A DNA stretch of 13,702 nucleotides from an uncultured Blautia sp. (GCF_934424005.1 NZ_CAKRXI010000055.1:1-13702), one strand, 5' to 3'. Shown: positions 1-8,121, counted from the first letter of the stretch. The notes: a model not told the origin generated them from the sequence alone. Translations and numbers: made by a program.

Positions 1-45
1 TTTTCGTGTCTTACATTCAACCTGTATAAATTTTTCAAAGTTCAT
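1..45 (-). CDS. Possible 5' end of the next gene in the trp operon (partial)
   Basis: Downstream of trpF an ATG at 45..43 opens a frame that runs off the window edge after 15 codons (MNFEKFIQVECKTRK). It lies 29 bases after the trpF stop. In many Clostridia trpB follows trpF, so trpB is the expected neighbour, but these 15 residues do not let me recognise TrpB and there is no clear Shine-Dalgarno sequence, only a weak AGCAGAAA. A second frame with a TTG start is also open to the edge, so this call is tentative. Confidence 0.3.
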   Translation of the reverse strand, partial: MNFEKFIQVECKTRK

Positions 46-74
46 TAATTTCTGCTTGACTTTTTATTTGCAGA

Positions 75-722
75 CTAATTTATTATTTTTATTTCTCTTA
101 CAATATCCACAACCTGCCGGATCTTCATCGGATCTTTCCGCTTTTCAGTCTCCACACTACTGCTCAGATCCACCGCATAAGGGTGAATTTCCCGGATCGC
201 CTGCTCCAAGTTGGAGGCTCCGATCCCTCCTGCAAGGAAAAACGGTCTCTGGATCTCAGGGATCAAGGACCAGTCAAAAGTCTTTCCCGTTCCTCCGCCG
301 CCCTGATCCAGCAGGATGTAATCTGCCGGGCTTTGCAGTGCTTTCTCGATATCTTCGGCTGTTTTTATGGAAAAAGCCTTGATGATCAGCTTGTCTGTAT
401 ATGTTTTTAATTCTCTGATATAGGACTCATCTTCCTGTCCGTGAAGCTGTGCAAGTGCAAGTGTTCCGTCATCCAGAAGTGTTCTTACCAGTTTCATTGG
501 AGCATTCACAAATACTCCGACCGACCGGATCTCAGGATCCAGTTCCTTCACAAGTTCTCTCACTTCATCTGCCGTTACACTCCGGAAACTACTGGGAAAT
601 TCTATGATAAATCCACAGTAATCCGGCTTCGCTTCATTGACTGCAAGGATATCTTCCCTGCGCCTTAGTCCGCATATTTTTATCTTAGTCCCGCTATCAT
701 TCCCGTCTGTCATTTTCTGCAT
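75..722 (-). CDS. trpF: Phosphoribosylanthranilate isomerase (TrpF)
   Basis: This cytoplasmic enzyme isomerises N-(5'-phosphoribosyl)anthranilate to the ribulose form in tryptophan synthesis. The TIM-barrel signatures are visible in order: KIKICGL near the N-terminus, which carries the catalytic Cys; GVFVN; QLHG; the LLDQ strand with the catalytic Asp, followed by a glycine-rich GGGGTGKTFDW phosphate loop; LAGGI; and AVDLSSSVE, where the family usually has GVDVSSGVE. Length is about 215 residues, normal for the family. The start is uncertain. A TTG at 737 would overlap the trpC stop (TTGA), ATG 722 is used here, and ATG 713 has an AGAGAG nine bases upstream. None of the three has a strong ribosome binding site, so translation may depend on coupling to trpC. 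Identity is secure; only the start is open. Confidence 0.95.
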   Translation of the reverse strand: MQKMTDGNDSGTKIKICGLRRREDILAVNEAKPDYCGFIIEFPSSFRSVTADEVRELVKELDPEIRSVGVFVNAPMKLVRTLLDDGTLALAQLHGQEDESYIRELKTYTDKLIIKAFSIKTAEDIEKALQSPADYILLDQGGGGTGKTFDWSLIPEIQRPFFLAGGIGASNLEQAIREIHPYAVDLSSSVETEKRKDPMKIRQVVDIVREIKIIN

Positions 723-733
723 CTCTCTGTTTC

Positions 734-1570
734 TCAATCCTCAGTCAACGGTGCTCCATTTAGTTCTTCAAGTGCTGCTTTTTTATTCGGGCTTCGCATC
801 AGTGTTTCTCCAATGAGCACTGCCTCGATCTTATTGTCATGCAGTCTCTGAATATCCTCTGATGTACGGATTCCGCTCTCAGAAACAAAGATCACATTCT
901 CCGGCGCAAGTTTACGAAGATTGATGCTGTTCGCCATATCCACCTCAAAGGTTTTGAGATCACGGTTATTGACTCCGATAATCCTTGCACCGCTCTTTAA
1001 TGCCCGCTCAACTTCCTCTGCATCATGTGCTTCCACCAGGGCATCCATGCCAAGCTCTTCTGCCATTTCACGGTATTCGCGAAGCTGTTTATCATCCAGC
1101 AGGGCACAGATCAGAAGTACTGCAGCCGCTCCATAAGCTGCTGCCTGCAGAATCATATAGTCATCAATGACGAAATCTTTTCGCAACACCGGAATATCAA
1201 CTTCTGATGCGATCTCCCATAAATACTGGTCAGAACCTTGGAAATAAAACGGCTCTGTCAGGCAGGAAATTGCAGATGCACCGGCTGCTTTGTACTCTTT
1301 TGCAATCTCCAGATACGGAAAATCCGGTGCGATCAGGCCCTTGGACGGGGATGCTTTTTTTACTTCACAGATGTAGGACATTCCTGGTTTTTTTAATGCC
1401 TGATAAAAGCTGTGTGGTGTTTTTGCTGTCTCAGACTGGATCAGAGGATTGAGCAGCATCTGCACTTTTTTCTGCTGGATCTCGCGAATCAAATCCTCTC
1501 TTGGCATCTCTTTTTTATCTTTTTCAATTCGCTCTCTTGTCTTCTCAGCAATCTCATTTAATATGTTCAT
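734..1570 (-). CDS. trpC: Indole-3-glycerol phosphate synthase (TrpC)
   Basis: This TIM-barrel enzyme closes the indole ring, converting 1-(o-carboxyphenylamino)-1-deoxyribulose 5-phosphate to indole-3-glycerol phosphate. Family motifs are intact: CEVKKASPSKG (residues 68-78, catalytic Lys region), LRKDF (129-133, catalytic Lys), VEAH (179-182, catalytic Glu), GVNNRDL (199-205, binding the indole moiety and phosphate) and SESGI (230-234). The length of 278 residues is slightly above the usual 255-270 because of a longer C-terminal tail after LMRSPNKKAALEEL. The ATG at 1570 is preceded by AAGGAAG with about 8 bases spacing. The stop overlaps the alternative TTG start of trpF. The gap to trpD upstream is 81 bases, the widest inside this operon. 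Confidence 0.97.
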   Translation of the reverse strand: MNILNEIAEKTRERIEKDKKEMPREDLIREIQQKKVQMLLNPLIQSETAKTPHSFYQALKKPGMSYICEVKKASPSKGLIAPDFPYLEIAKEYKAAGASAISCLTEPFYFQGSDQYLWEIASEVDIPVLRKDFVIDDYMILQAAAYGAAAVLLICALLDDKQLREYREMAEELGMDALVEAHDAEEVERALKSGARIIGVNNRDLKTFEVDMANSINLRKLAPENVIFVSESGIRTSEDIQRLHDNKIEAVLIGETLMRSPNKKAALEELNGAPLTED

Positions 1571-1651
1571 AGTAAAAACTTCCTTTTCTAATATAAATTT
1601 CAGCTTTTCTCTCTCCCTCAGGAAAGCCTGCCGATTTTCATATTATATCAC

Positions 1652-2662
1652 TCATTCATTGGAAGCCTGAATAAATTCTTCCAGTTTCTTCAGTGCCGCA
1701 CCACTGTCGATCAGTTCTTCTGCCATGCGGACACCTGCTTCCATTGTATCTGCCTTGCCTGCGATGTAGAGTGCGGCTCCGGCGTTGAGGCAGACTGCCT
1801 GACGCTTCGCCCCTTTTTCTTCACCCTTCAGGATTGCTTTGGTGATCTCTGCATTTTCCGCCGGAGTTCCACCGACAAGATCATCTTTTGAACATCTGGT
1901 ATAACCAAACTGTTCCGGTGTGATCTCATAAGACTGGAACCATCCATCCTTGATCTCGCATACAGAAGTCGGTGCACTCATGGATATCTCATCCAGTTTA
2001 TCCTGTCCGAAAACTACCATTCCTTTGGTCACACCAAGTTTCGCCATAACCTGTGCCAGCGGCTCTACAAGTGCCTGATCAAACACACCCATCAGTTCCA
2101 TATTTGCTCCTGCCGGATTGCTCAGAGGTCCAAGTATATTGAATACTGTACGGATTCCCAGTTCTTTGCGGATTGGTGCCACATACTTCATTGCAATGTG
2201 ATAATTCTGAGCGAACAGGAAACAGATATTGATCTTTTTCAGCAGTTCTGCGCTCTTTTCCGGTGGAATTGTGATGTTTACACCAAGGGCTTCCAGCACA
2301 TCTGCCGCACCACTTTTTGAGGATGCTGCACGATTTCCATGTTTTGCAACCGGTACACCGCCTGCTGCGATCACCAGGGAAGAAGTAGTGGAAATATTAA
2401 AAGAATTTGCTCCATCTCCGCCGGTTCCTACGATTTCAAGCACATCCAGATCATGCAGTAATTTAATGCAGTGTGCTCTCATTCCTGCTGCAGAAGCAGT
2501 AATCTCATCAATAGTCTCACCCTTCATGGAAAGTGCTGTCAGATAAGATGACATCTGTACCGGTGTTGCCTGTCCGCTCATGATCTCGTCCATGACTGTC
2601 TCTGCTTCCTGATATGTTAAGTCTTCTTTTTTTGAAAGTTTTACGATTGCCTCTTTGATCAT
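1652..2662 (-). CDS. trpD: Anthranilate phosphoribosyltransferase (TrpD)
   Basis: It transfers phosphoribose from PRPP to anthranilate, the second committed step of the pathway. Of 336 residues, the N-terminal helical domain (about 1-70) is followed by the glycine-rich PRPP loop [14 protein letters not shown] (79-92) and the [20 protein letters not shown] segment (108-127), both diagnostic. Further on are a conserved [20 protein letters not shown] stretch and the MGVF segment. The length matches stand-alone TrpD enzymes, and there is no fused glutaminase domain, which fits the separate trpG just upstream. The ATG at 2662 has an AAGGAGG ribosome binding site about 8 bases upstream. The gap to trpG is 17 bases. 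Confidence 0.97.
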   Translation of the reverse strand: MIKEAIVKLSKKEDLTYQEAETVMDEIMSGQATPVQMSSYLTALSMKGETIDEITASAAGMRAHCIKLLHDLDVLEIVGTGGDGANSFNISTTSSLVIAAGGVPVAKHGNRAASSKSGAADVLEALGVNITIPPEKSAELLKKINICFLFAQNYHIAMKYVAPIRKELGIRTVFNILGPLSNPAGANMELMGVFDQALVEPLAQVMAKLGVTKGMVVFGQDKLDEISMSAPTSVCEIKDGWFQSYEITPEQFGYTRCSKDDLVGGTPAENAEITKAILKGEEKGAKRQAVCLNAGAALYIAGKADTMEAGVRMAEELIDSGAALKKLEEFIQASNE

Positions 2663-2679
2663 TTTTATGTCCTCCTTAA

Positions 2680-3255
2680 CTACTTCTTTACAATATTTAT
2701 AAAGTTCTGAACCATCACTTTCCCATCTGGAGTCATCACGGATTCCGGATGAAACTGCACTCCATAAATGGGATACTCGGTATGTTCCACTGCCATGATT
2801 TCACCGTCCTCTGCCTCTGCGGTGACTCTTAAAGTATCTGGCAGTTCGTCTCTAACTGCTGCCAGCGAATGATATCTGGCTGCCTGGAAGCTGTCCCCCA
2901 GTCCTTCAAAAATCTTGCTTTTTCCAACAGTATAGATTGTTTTTTTCTTGCCGTGCATCAGTTCTTTTGCATAGGATACTCTGCCGCCAAAAGCTTCACA
3001 GATTGCCTGATGTCCAAGACAGATTCCAAAGATTGGAAGTTTTCCTGCAAAATATCTGATCGCTTCGATGCAGACTCCTGCGTCTGCCGGTTTACCCGGC
3101 CCCGGTGAAAGGATCAGTGCTTCCGGTTTCATTGCCTCAATTTCTTCTACTGTATATTCATCGTTTCGAATAACCTTGATATCTGGCTCTACAGAACCGA
3201 TCAGCTGATATACGTTGTAGGAAAAGCTGTCATAATTATCAATCAGTACGATCAT
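2680..3255 (-). CDS. trpG: Anthranilate synthase glutaminase subunit (TrpG)
   Basis: This class I glutamine amidotransferase releases ammonia from glutamine and delivers it to TrpE. The catalytic triad is visible: Cys79 in the nucleophile elbow GICLGHQ, and His169 and Glu171 in GVQFHPES. The oxyanion motif SPGPGKP (50-56) is also present. At 191 residues it is a normal stand-alone subunit. Its ATG overlaps the trpE stop as ATGA (3252-3255), which couples translation of the two subunits and helps equal synthesis. In some Firmicutes this subunit is shared with para-aminobenzoate synthase (PabA). The trp operon position argues for TrpG, but a dual role cannot be excluded from sequence. Confidence 0.95.
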   Translation of the reverse strand: MIVLIDNYDSFSYNVYQLIGSVEPDIKVIRNDEYTVEEIEAMKPEALILSPGPGKPADAGVCIEAIRYFAGKLPIFGICLGHQAICEAFGGRVSYAKELMHGKKKTIYTVGKSKIFEGLGDSFQAARYHSLAAVRDELPDTLRVTAEAEDGEIMAVEHTEYPIYGVQFHPESVMTPDGKVMVQNFINIVKK

Positions 3256-4736
3256 TCCAATCCCTCCTGTGCATTTTCGATTGCCAGAACTACGGCTCTT
3301 GCCTTATTGCAGCACTCTTCAAATTCTTTTTCCGGAACGCTGTCTGCCACGATTCCTGCACCGGAGCGTATGCAGATCTCACCCTTTTTCTTATATACAA
3401 GACGGATTGCAATACAGGTATCAAGGTTTCCGGCAAAATCAAGATATCCAATCGCGCCACCGTAAATGCCTCGTTTGCTCTGTTCCAGTTCTTCGATGAT
3501 CTGGCAGGCACGGAATTTCGGTGCCCCGGAAAGAGTTCCTGCCGGAAGGATAGAGTCTACAGCGTCTATCGCATCTTTGTCTTCTCTGAGTTCTCCTGCA
3601 ACGGTAGAACCAATATGCATGACCTGTGAAAAATGTTCCACACTCATGTATTTTTCAACTTCTACTGTTCCGATCTTACTGATCCTTCCGATATCATTTC
3701 GTCCCAGATCTACCAGCATATTGTGCTCTGCAAGTTCCTTTTCATCTTTCAGAAGTCCCTCTTCCAGTTCCCTGTCTTCCTGCTTTGTTTTTCCTCTCGG
3801 TCTGGTTCCTGCCAGTGGGAAAGTAGTAAGTTTTTTGTCCTCCAGTTTTACCAGTGTTTCCGGTGAGGCACCCGCCAGTTCAATATCATCACTGGAAAAA
3901 TAAAACATATATGGTGACGGATTTGTTGCCCTCAGCACTCTGTAAGTATCAAATAAACTGCCCTCAGCTTTTGCCCTCATCGGGTTTGAAAGTACTACCT
4001 GGAAAATATCTCCCTCATGAATGTAATGCTTTGCTTTTTCTACCATTTCACAATACTTTTCTTTTGGGAACTGTGGTTTTATCTCTGATTCAAGCTCTAA
4101 TGGCGGAAATTCTTCTTTTTCACCGTTTCGTATCAGATCTGCCATTTCCTGCAGTTTTTTCTCTGCCCTCTGGTAGGAAGCTTCCAGATCATCCAGCATA
4201 ATTCCCGTAATCAGAAGTACTTTCTGACGATAATGATCAAACGCAATTACCTGATCAAAAAGCATCAGATCCAAATCCCTGAAATCCGGATCTTCGTGCT
4301 CGCCTAACTTTAATTTCGGCTCGCTATATTTAATGTAATCGTAGGAAAAATATCCGACCAGACCGCCGGTAAACGGTGGCATATCTTCCATCACTGGGCT
4401 CTTATATTCTTTCAGAATCTCTCGTAAAGCATCTCCCGGATGCACAACCTGCTTTGTGATCTCTCCCTGATCTACACCTTCCGTCCGGCGGATTTTCATT
4501 GTTCCGTCCGTGCAGGTAATCTCCATGGTCGGCTCATATCCAAGAAAAGAATAACGTCCCCAGACTTCTGTCTGGCTGGCACTTTCGAGCAGATAACAAT
4601 GTCTGCTTGCCTTTCTTAAAGTTCTCATAACTTCCACCGGTGTATATCTGTCCGCATATACTTCCCGGCAGACCGGAACTCTTTTGTACTGTCCCTTTGC
4701 TGCAATCTCTTTGATATTTTCTATCGTAGGATACAT
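3252..4736 (-). CDS. trpE: Anthranilate synthase component I (TrpE)
   Basis: This chorismate-binding subunit makes anthranilate from chorismate with ammonia from TrpG. Visible motifs of the 494-residue protein are LLES (49-52, the tryptophan feedback-binding motif), GDIFQVVLSNP (242-252), NPSPYM (272-277), the GTRPRG loop (310-315), DLGRND (343-348) and PAGTLSGAPK (398-407). The feedback motif suggests allosteric inhibition by tryptophan. I chose the ATG at 4736 because an AGGAGG (4745-4750) sits 8 bases upstream and the protein then begins MYPTIEN like other TrpE proteins. The frame is open back to 4829, but that part crosses the T-box terminator hairpin and is leader, not protein. The gene ends in an ATGA overlap with trpG. 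Confidence 0.97.
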   Translation of the reverse strand: MYPTIENIKEIAAKGQYKRVPVCREVYADRYTPVEVMRTLRKASRHCYLLESASQTEVWGRYSFLGYEPTMEITCTDGTMKIRRTEGVDQGEITKQVVHPGDALREILKEYKSPVMEDMPPFTGGLVGYFSYDYIKYSEPKLKLGEHEDPDFRDLDLMLFDQVIAFDHYRQKVLLITGIMLDDLEASYQRAEKKLQEMADLIRNGEKEEFPPLELESEIKPQFPKEKYCEMVEKAKHYIHEGDIFQVVLSNPMRAKAEGSLFDTYRVLRATNPSPYMFYFSSDDIELAGASPETLVKLEDKKLTTFPLAGTRPRGKTKQEDRELEEGLLKDEKELAEHNMLVDLGRNDIGRISKIGTVEVEKYMSVEHFSQVMHIGSTVAGELREDKDAIDAVDSILPAGTLSGAPKFRACQIIEELEQSKRGIYGGAIGYLDFAGNLDTCIAIRLVYKKKGEICIRSGAGIVADSVPEKEFEECCNKARAVVLAIENAQEGLE

Positions 4737-4809
4737 GGATCTTACCTCCTTTTGTATTGCTTCTGCTCTTGCTACACCATTCTGTCTGCTAGACTCTTTA
4801 ATAAAATAC

Positions 4810-4859
4810 AAAAAAGAAAGCCCGCCCATGACAGAATCTCATTTCTGTCAAGGACGAGC
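4810..4859 (-). terminator. T-box regulated intrinsic terminator before trpE
   Basis: On the minus strand GCTCGTCCTTGACAGAA (4859..4843) pairs with TTCTGTCATGGGCGGGC (4836..4820) in a 17-position stem with one U-U mismatch and a few G-U pairs, around a six-base loop, followed by TTTCTTTTTT. The CCTT of its 5' arm can instead pair with the AAGG of the T-box, the classic switch. Confidence 0.93.
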
Positions 4860-5124
4860 GTTAAAATTCACCCGCGGTGCCACCTTGATTCACGGAACGA
4901 CCCGTGCACTTTGCGGAATACCTACATATCCCCGGCAACTGACGTATGCCTTACGTCACAGAATACTAAGTGTTACTTCTCTGCTAAGTCACTACTTTTC
5001 CCTGTGCCCTCAGCGGTCCATTTAACAACCTGCATTTCAACCCGGCTCTCACCCACCCGGACTCTCTGTGCGCGCATAATTGTTTTTATCTCCGCTTCAA
5101 CGGTTTAATTAGTTAAATTAAATT
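4810..5124 (-). promoter_or_regulatory. Tryptophan T-box leader (uncharged tRNA-Trp sensing riboswitch)
   Basis: The leader of trpE carries the conserved T-box sequence AAGGTGGCACCGCGG on the minus strand (4872-4886). Upstream, the stem I specifier region reads AAA-TGG-ACC, with the Trp codon TGG at 5020..5018, flanked by AGCGG and CCGCT, which can pair to close stem I. The distal stem I shows an AGAGAG segment and a GGTGGGTGAGAG loop. The variable base of the T-box UGGN is C, which pairs with discriminator G73 of bacterial tRNA-Trp. Both recognition points therefore agree on tryptophan. Uncharged tRNA-Trp should stabilise the antiterminator; charged tRNA lets the terminator at 4810-4859 form. 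Confidence 0.96.
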
Positions 5125-5130
5125 TTCTAT

Positions 5131-5159
5131 AAAATATCATGTTTTTTTGTCATTGTCAA
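5131..5159 (-). promoter_or_regulatory. Promoter of the trp operon
   Basis: On the minus strand a consensus -35 TTGACA (5159..5154) is followed by a 17-base spacer and a -10 TATTTT (5136..5131). This predicts a start near 5124, just ahead of the T-box stem I. The -35 lies within a TTGTC-N10-GACAA inverted repeat (5153-5172). Confidence 0.8.
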
Positions 5160-5209
5160 TAGTGTCAGACAAATTTTACATTTTTATCACTATTCTCCGC
5201 CTGCAAAGT

Positions 5210-6040
5210 CTATTCTGCTTCTGATAGAAACCTCAAAATTCCCTTCGCCACACCATCCTTTTCATTCGTATCTGTCACATAAGGGGCTGCTTTTCTGCAG
5301 TTTTCTGTGCCATTTCCCATCGCCATTCCATATTTTACAGACGTCAGCATACTGATATCATTATCCGCATCTCCAAAAGCCATTGCTTCCTCTGTTGAAA
5401 TCTCCAATTTTTTCAAAAGCCACAGAAGCGTCTTTCCCTTTCCTGCATCTATATGTCCGACTTCCATCAGATTTGGCACAGATGAAGTTACATAGATATT
5501 GGGGATTTCTTTGTCCAGCGAAGTATACAGTCGTTCTTTGTCCTCATAACGACAAACAAAAGAAATACTGTCCAGCTCTTCTGCATGTTTCTGTGCAAAT
5601 CTGCAGATATCTTTTACCGGCTTTCTGGTAGCTTTAATGTATTTCGCACCATACTCTGTCGCCAGATATTGTATCGGATCTTTAACATATGCCTCTTCTG
5701 CATAAGGCACTCCGTCAATCACCACTTCCAGGACCATATTTTCTCTTTTTCGCACTGCAATAGCAGCTTCCACCGACTCTTTTTCCAGGAGACACTGATA
5801 GACTCTTTTTCCTTCTCTTACCGAATAAACAGCACCTCCATTAGCCGTGATCACATACTCCACTCCCGGATAATTTCGGATCATTTCCGGTATGGAATGA
5901 AAAGATCTGCCCGTTGCCGGTACAATATATATTCCATGCTGTACTGCCAGATCCAGTGCTTCTCTCGTTTTTGGTGATAATTCCTTACGGTCCGTCAACA
6001 ATGTCCCGTCAAGATCACTTGCAATTAATCTGATGCTCAA
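5210..6040 (-). CDS. Cof-type HAD-IIB family phosphatase
   Basis: This is a 276-residue haloacid-dehalogenase hydrolase of the Cof/YidA type, which usually dephosphorylates sugar phosphates or other small phosphoesters in the cytoplasm; the substrate cannot be told here. Motif I is DLDGT (D9 nucleophile, D11 acid/base), motif II is the VITANGG strand, motif III is the Lys in GKGKT (around 201-203), and motif IV is GDADND (223-228), which binds Mg2+. The C2 cap lies at about residues 85-195. The frame starts with TTG at 6040, supported by GAGGAG about 6 bases upstream; no ATG is nearby. The gene stands alone, pointing the same way as the trp operon and ending about 50 bases before its promoter. 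No clear terminator is seen between them. Confidence 0.93.
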   Translation of the reverse strand: MSIRLIASDLDGTLLTDRKELSPKTREALDLAVQHGIYIVPATGRSFHSIPEMIRNYPGVEYVITANGGAVYSVREGKRVYQCLLEKESVEAAIAVRKRENMVLEVVIDGVPYAEEAYVKDPIQYLATEYGAKYIKATRKPVKDICRFAQKHAEELDSISFVCRYEDKERLYTSLDKEIPNIYVTSSVPNLMEVGHIDAGKGKTLLWLLKKLEISTEEAMAFGDADNDISMLTSVKYGMAMGNGTENCRKAAPYVTDTNEKDGVAKGILRFLSEAE

Positions 6041-6059
6041 TTTTTTCTCCTCTGTATGT

Positions 6060-6083
6060 ACAGGCCTGTTTTTCGCAGGCTGT
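6060..6083 (-). other. Hairpin in the 5' leader of the HAD gene
   Basis: On the minus strand ACAGCCTG and CAGGCCTGT pair over 8 base pairs with one bulged C and a seven-base loop. The hairpin ends just upstream of the GAGGAG ribosome binding site. It could affect translation or mRNA stability, but no ligand or partner is evident. Confidence 0.5.
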
Positions 6084-6107
6084 GAAATCTTTTTCTGTTA
6101 TTCTCTA

Positions 6108-6135
6108 TTATATAAAAATTGCATACTTTTTTCCA
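6108..6135 (-). promoter_or_regulatory. Probable promoter of the HAD phosphatase gene
   Basis: On the minus strand TGGAAA (6135..6130), a 16-base spacer and a perfect TATAAT (6113..6108) predict a start near 6101, about 60 bases before the TTG start codon. The -35 is weak. Confidence 0.6.
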
Positions 6136-6175
6136 CTCAGAATGCAGGATTTCCTCTTTTAAACTTTGCAGAATA

Positions 6176-6184
6176 TGGTATACT
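6176..6184 (+). promoter_or_regulatory. Extended -10 promoter for the HicB-like/HTH genes
   Basis: TGGTATACT is a TGn-extended -10 (TATACT at 6179-6184), about 60 bases upstream of the HicB-like start. No good -35 is found at 16-18 bases (only TTTTAA-like sequence), which is usual for extended -10 promoters. Confidence 0.6.
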
Positions 6185-6244
6185 AAAGAACTAGAAAGAT
6201 TACAGCTGTTACTCAAACAGTGTATACAAAGGAGTATATAGATT

Positions 6245-6523
6245 ATGAAATTTATTTATCCTGCGGTTTTCCGCAAAACAGACAGGGGAACTTACAAAGG
6301 CTTTTTCCCGGATCTGGCTGAATGCTATGGTGAAGGTGAAACTCTGGATGAAGCTATAGAAGAAGCCAACGAAGCTGCTTATAACTGGATTTCTCTGGAG
6401 CTTGATGAAGATGACTGTCAGCTGCCTCCGGTTTCTGATGAAGATGATCTGGAACTAGAAGATGGAGATATTGTACGAAATATTTCCGTAAATATCAGAT
6501 TCTACGAAGGCTGGGATGAGTGA
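6245..6523 (+). CDS. Solitary HicB-like antitoxin-family protein
   Basis: This acidic 92-residue protein has the HicB N-terminal fold signature: MKFIYPAVFRK, then GFFPDLAECYGEGETLDEAIEEANEAAYNWI, matching the HicB pattern of strand, P-D-L/F, gap and a helix rich in E and A. HicB proteins neutralise the HicA mRNA interferase through this partly degraded RNase-H-like domain and often carry a C-terminal DNA-binding domain. Here the protein stops after an acidic tail, and neither a HicA-like ORF nor a ribbon-helix-helix or HTH tail is present. The ATG has AAAGGAG about 10 bases upstream. The next gene, an HTH protein, starts 54 bases downstream on the same strand, with no terminator in the gap, so they are probably co-transcribed. 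The family call is fairly sure; the role as a toxin partner is not. Confidence 0.82.
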   Translation: MKFIYPAVFRKTDRGTYKGFFPDLAECYGEGETLDEAIEEANEAAYNWISLELDEDDCQLPPVSDEDDLELEDGDIVRNISVNIRFYEGWDE

Positions 6524-6577
6524 TCATTCCTGCCTTTCTCTTTCTAAAATATATGAAATTTGTTGTAAGGAGTTTAT

Positions 6578-8041
6578 ATGTCTGTTTTTTCTGATACACT
6601 TACCCGTTATATCGAACACAAAAATATAAAAGTCTTTTCTCTGGCAAAATATTGTGATCTGGATCGTTCTACCATGTACAAAATCCTCAATGGGAAACGG
6701 AACCCTCCATCTTCTGAAGTTTTTGAAAAGATGACACAGTTCATGCATCTGACACCCATAGAATACAACTTTCTGAAAGAAACACTGGAGATCACTCAGG
6801 TTGGATCCGATACATATTACACTCGAAAGAGTGTGGAAAATTTTATCTGTCACTTCCCGGATCAGCCTGCCACCGAAATCACCGGAAGTTCTTTCTCACC
6901 GGATCCTGTACCTGAGCAGAGCCAGACAGACTGTATTTCACTGGCCTCTCAACAGCATATCAACTATTATGTACATCAGATGATACTTTCTGAATCCGTT
7001 CATGCAAATGGCAAAATTGCCATGTTCATTCAACCGGATTATAAATTTCTTTTCAGTCTCCTTGCCAGTCTGCATACAGCTGCATCACTGAAGATTGACC
7101 ACATCTTCTGTGTTGGAACCGAGCCTGCCTTTACCAGAAATCATCAGCTGATCAATTTGAAATATCTTCGTGAGATTTTTCCTCTATATATGGCTGGACT
7201 GGATTATTCCCTCTGGTATTATTACGACAGAATTCAGTCACATTATTATAATTTTAATCTTTTTCCCTGTATGATTCTGACATCTGATGCTGCTATCCTC
7301 TGCAGTTCCGACTATCAGAATGGTATATTCATCAAATCTCCTGATGTCGTACAGCTTTTATGGAATCAGTTTATATCCTACAAAGAACAGTGCAGTCTTT
7401 TTTTCAGACCTGCTCCTCTTACTCCCGAAAATCACAAGGCAGTTATTGACAGCCTGTTTGATACCTTCTATGACCAGAATGATTTGATCGGTATTCAGCC
7501 TGAACCATGTCTGACACCTTTTTTTACCGGAAACCTCTTACATGAAATATTTAATTATGATCTTCCGCAGGCAGATGCTATCCTTGCGGCAGCAGAGCAG
7601 GCTTTTCAGATGAATATGGTTAAAATCCAGAATGAGCAGTTTCTGATCTATTCTACTCGGGAAGGACTTCTGCAGTTTGCAAAAACCGGACTCACAGATG
7701 AAATCCCTGAGATTTTCTATCACCCTTTAACTGTGGAACAACGTATTGAGATTTTGAATGGCGTTCGCCAATGCTGCGAAACCGGTGTCTATCGATTCCT
7801 TCAGAAACCTTTAAGCCATCTGCCCCACAACCTTCACTTCTGTATTCGCGGGACTATGGGAAGTATGGTTTTCAGAAATAACACCGGGCAGATCATTGTA
7901 CTGAACATAGAGGAAACCTGCCTGGTCAGTATTTTTCGTGACTATCTGGAGCATATGAATCCAGCCAGCTACTATTCTACTGAAAAAGCAACAGAACTGG
8001 TTGATCAGATCATTAATGACCTGCAAAATAACAGAATCTGA
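6578..8041 (+). CDS. XRE-type HTH protein with unrecognised C-terminal domain
   Basis: This 487-residue protein has an N-terminal Cro/XRE-like helix-turn-helix at about residues 5-65: SLAKYCDLDRSTMYKILNG is the helix-turn-recognition-helix core, followed by PPSSEVFEKMTQF. It is therefore probably a DNA-binding regulator. The remaining 400 or so residues match no domain I recognise. They are rich in aromatic residues, with a notable Tyr run (SLWYYYDRIQSHYYNF), and look globular, without membrane segments or repeats. AAGGAG lies 5 bases before the ATG. It follows the HicB-like gene by 54 bases and is followed by a strong intrinsic terminator, so the two form a bicistronic unit. The C-terminal part may sense a ligand or bind a partner protein; this is inference. 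Confidence 0.85.
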   Translation: MSVFSDTLTRYIEHKNIKVFSLAKYCDLDRSTMYKILNGKRNPPSSEVFEKMTQFMHLTPIEYNFLKETLEITQVGSDTYYTRKSVENFICHFPDQPATEITGSSFSPDPVPEQSQTDCISLASQQHINYYVHQMILSESVHANGKIAMFIQPDYKFLFSLLASLHTAASLKIDHIFCVGTEPAFTRNHQLINLKYLREIFPLYMAGLDYSLWYYYDRIQSHYYNFNLFPCMILTSDAAILCSSDYQNGIFIKSPDVVQLLWNQFISYKEQCSLFFRPAPLTPENHKAVIDSLFDTFYDQNDLIGIQPEPCLTPFFTGNLLHEIFNYDLPQADAILAAAEQAFQMNMVKIQNEQFLIYSTREGLLQFAKTGLTDEIPEIFYHPLTVEQRIEILNGVRQCCETGVYRFLQKPLSHLPHNLHFCIRGTMGSMVFRNNTGQIIVLNIEETCLVSIFRDYLEHMNPASYYSTEKATELVDQIINDLQNNRI

Positions 8042-8069
8042 TTTTTACCTATATCTGAACAAACGAAAA

Positions 8070-8121
8070 CACCCATATAATTGTTGACCATCAAAGTCAG
8101 CAATCATATGGGTGCTTTTTC
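8070..8121 (+). terminator. Intrinsic terminator of the HicB-like/HTH unit
   Basis: CACCCATAT at 8070-8078 pairs with ATATGGGTG at 8106-8114. The stem continues inwards (ATTGTTGAC with GTCAGCAAT) to about 19 positions with one A-C mismatch and one U-G pair, around a CATCAAA loop. It is followed by CTTTTT. It begins 29 bases after the HTH stop codon. Confidence 0.9.
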
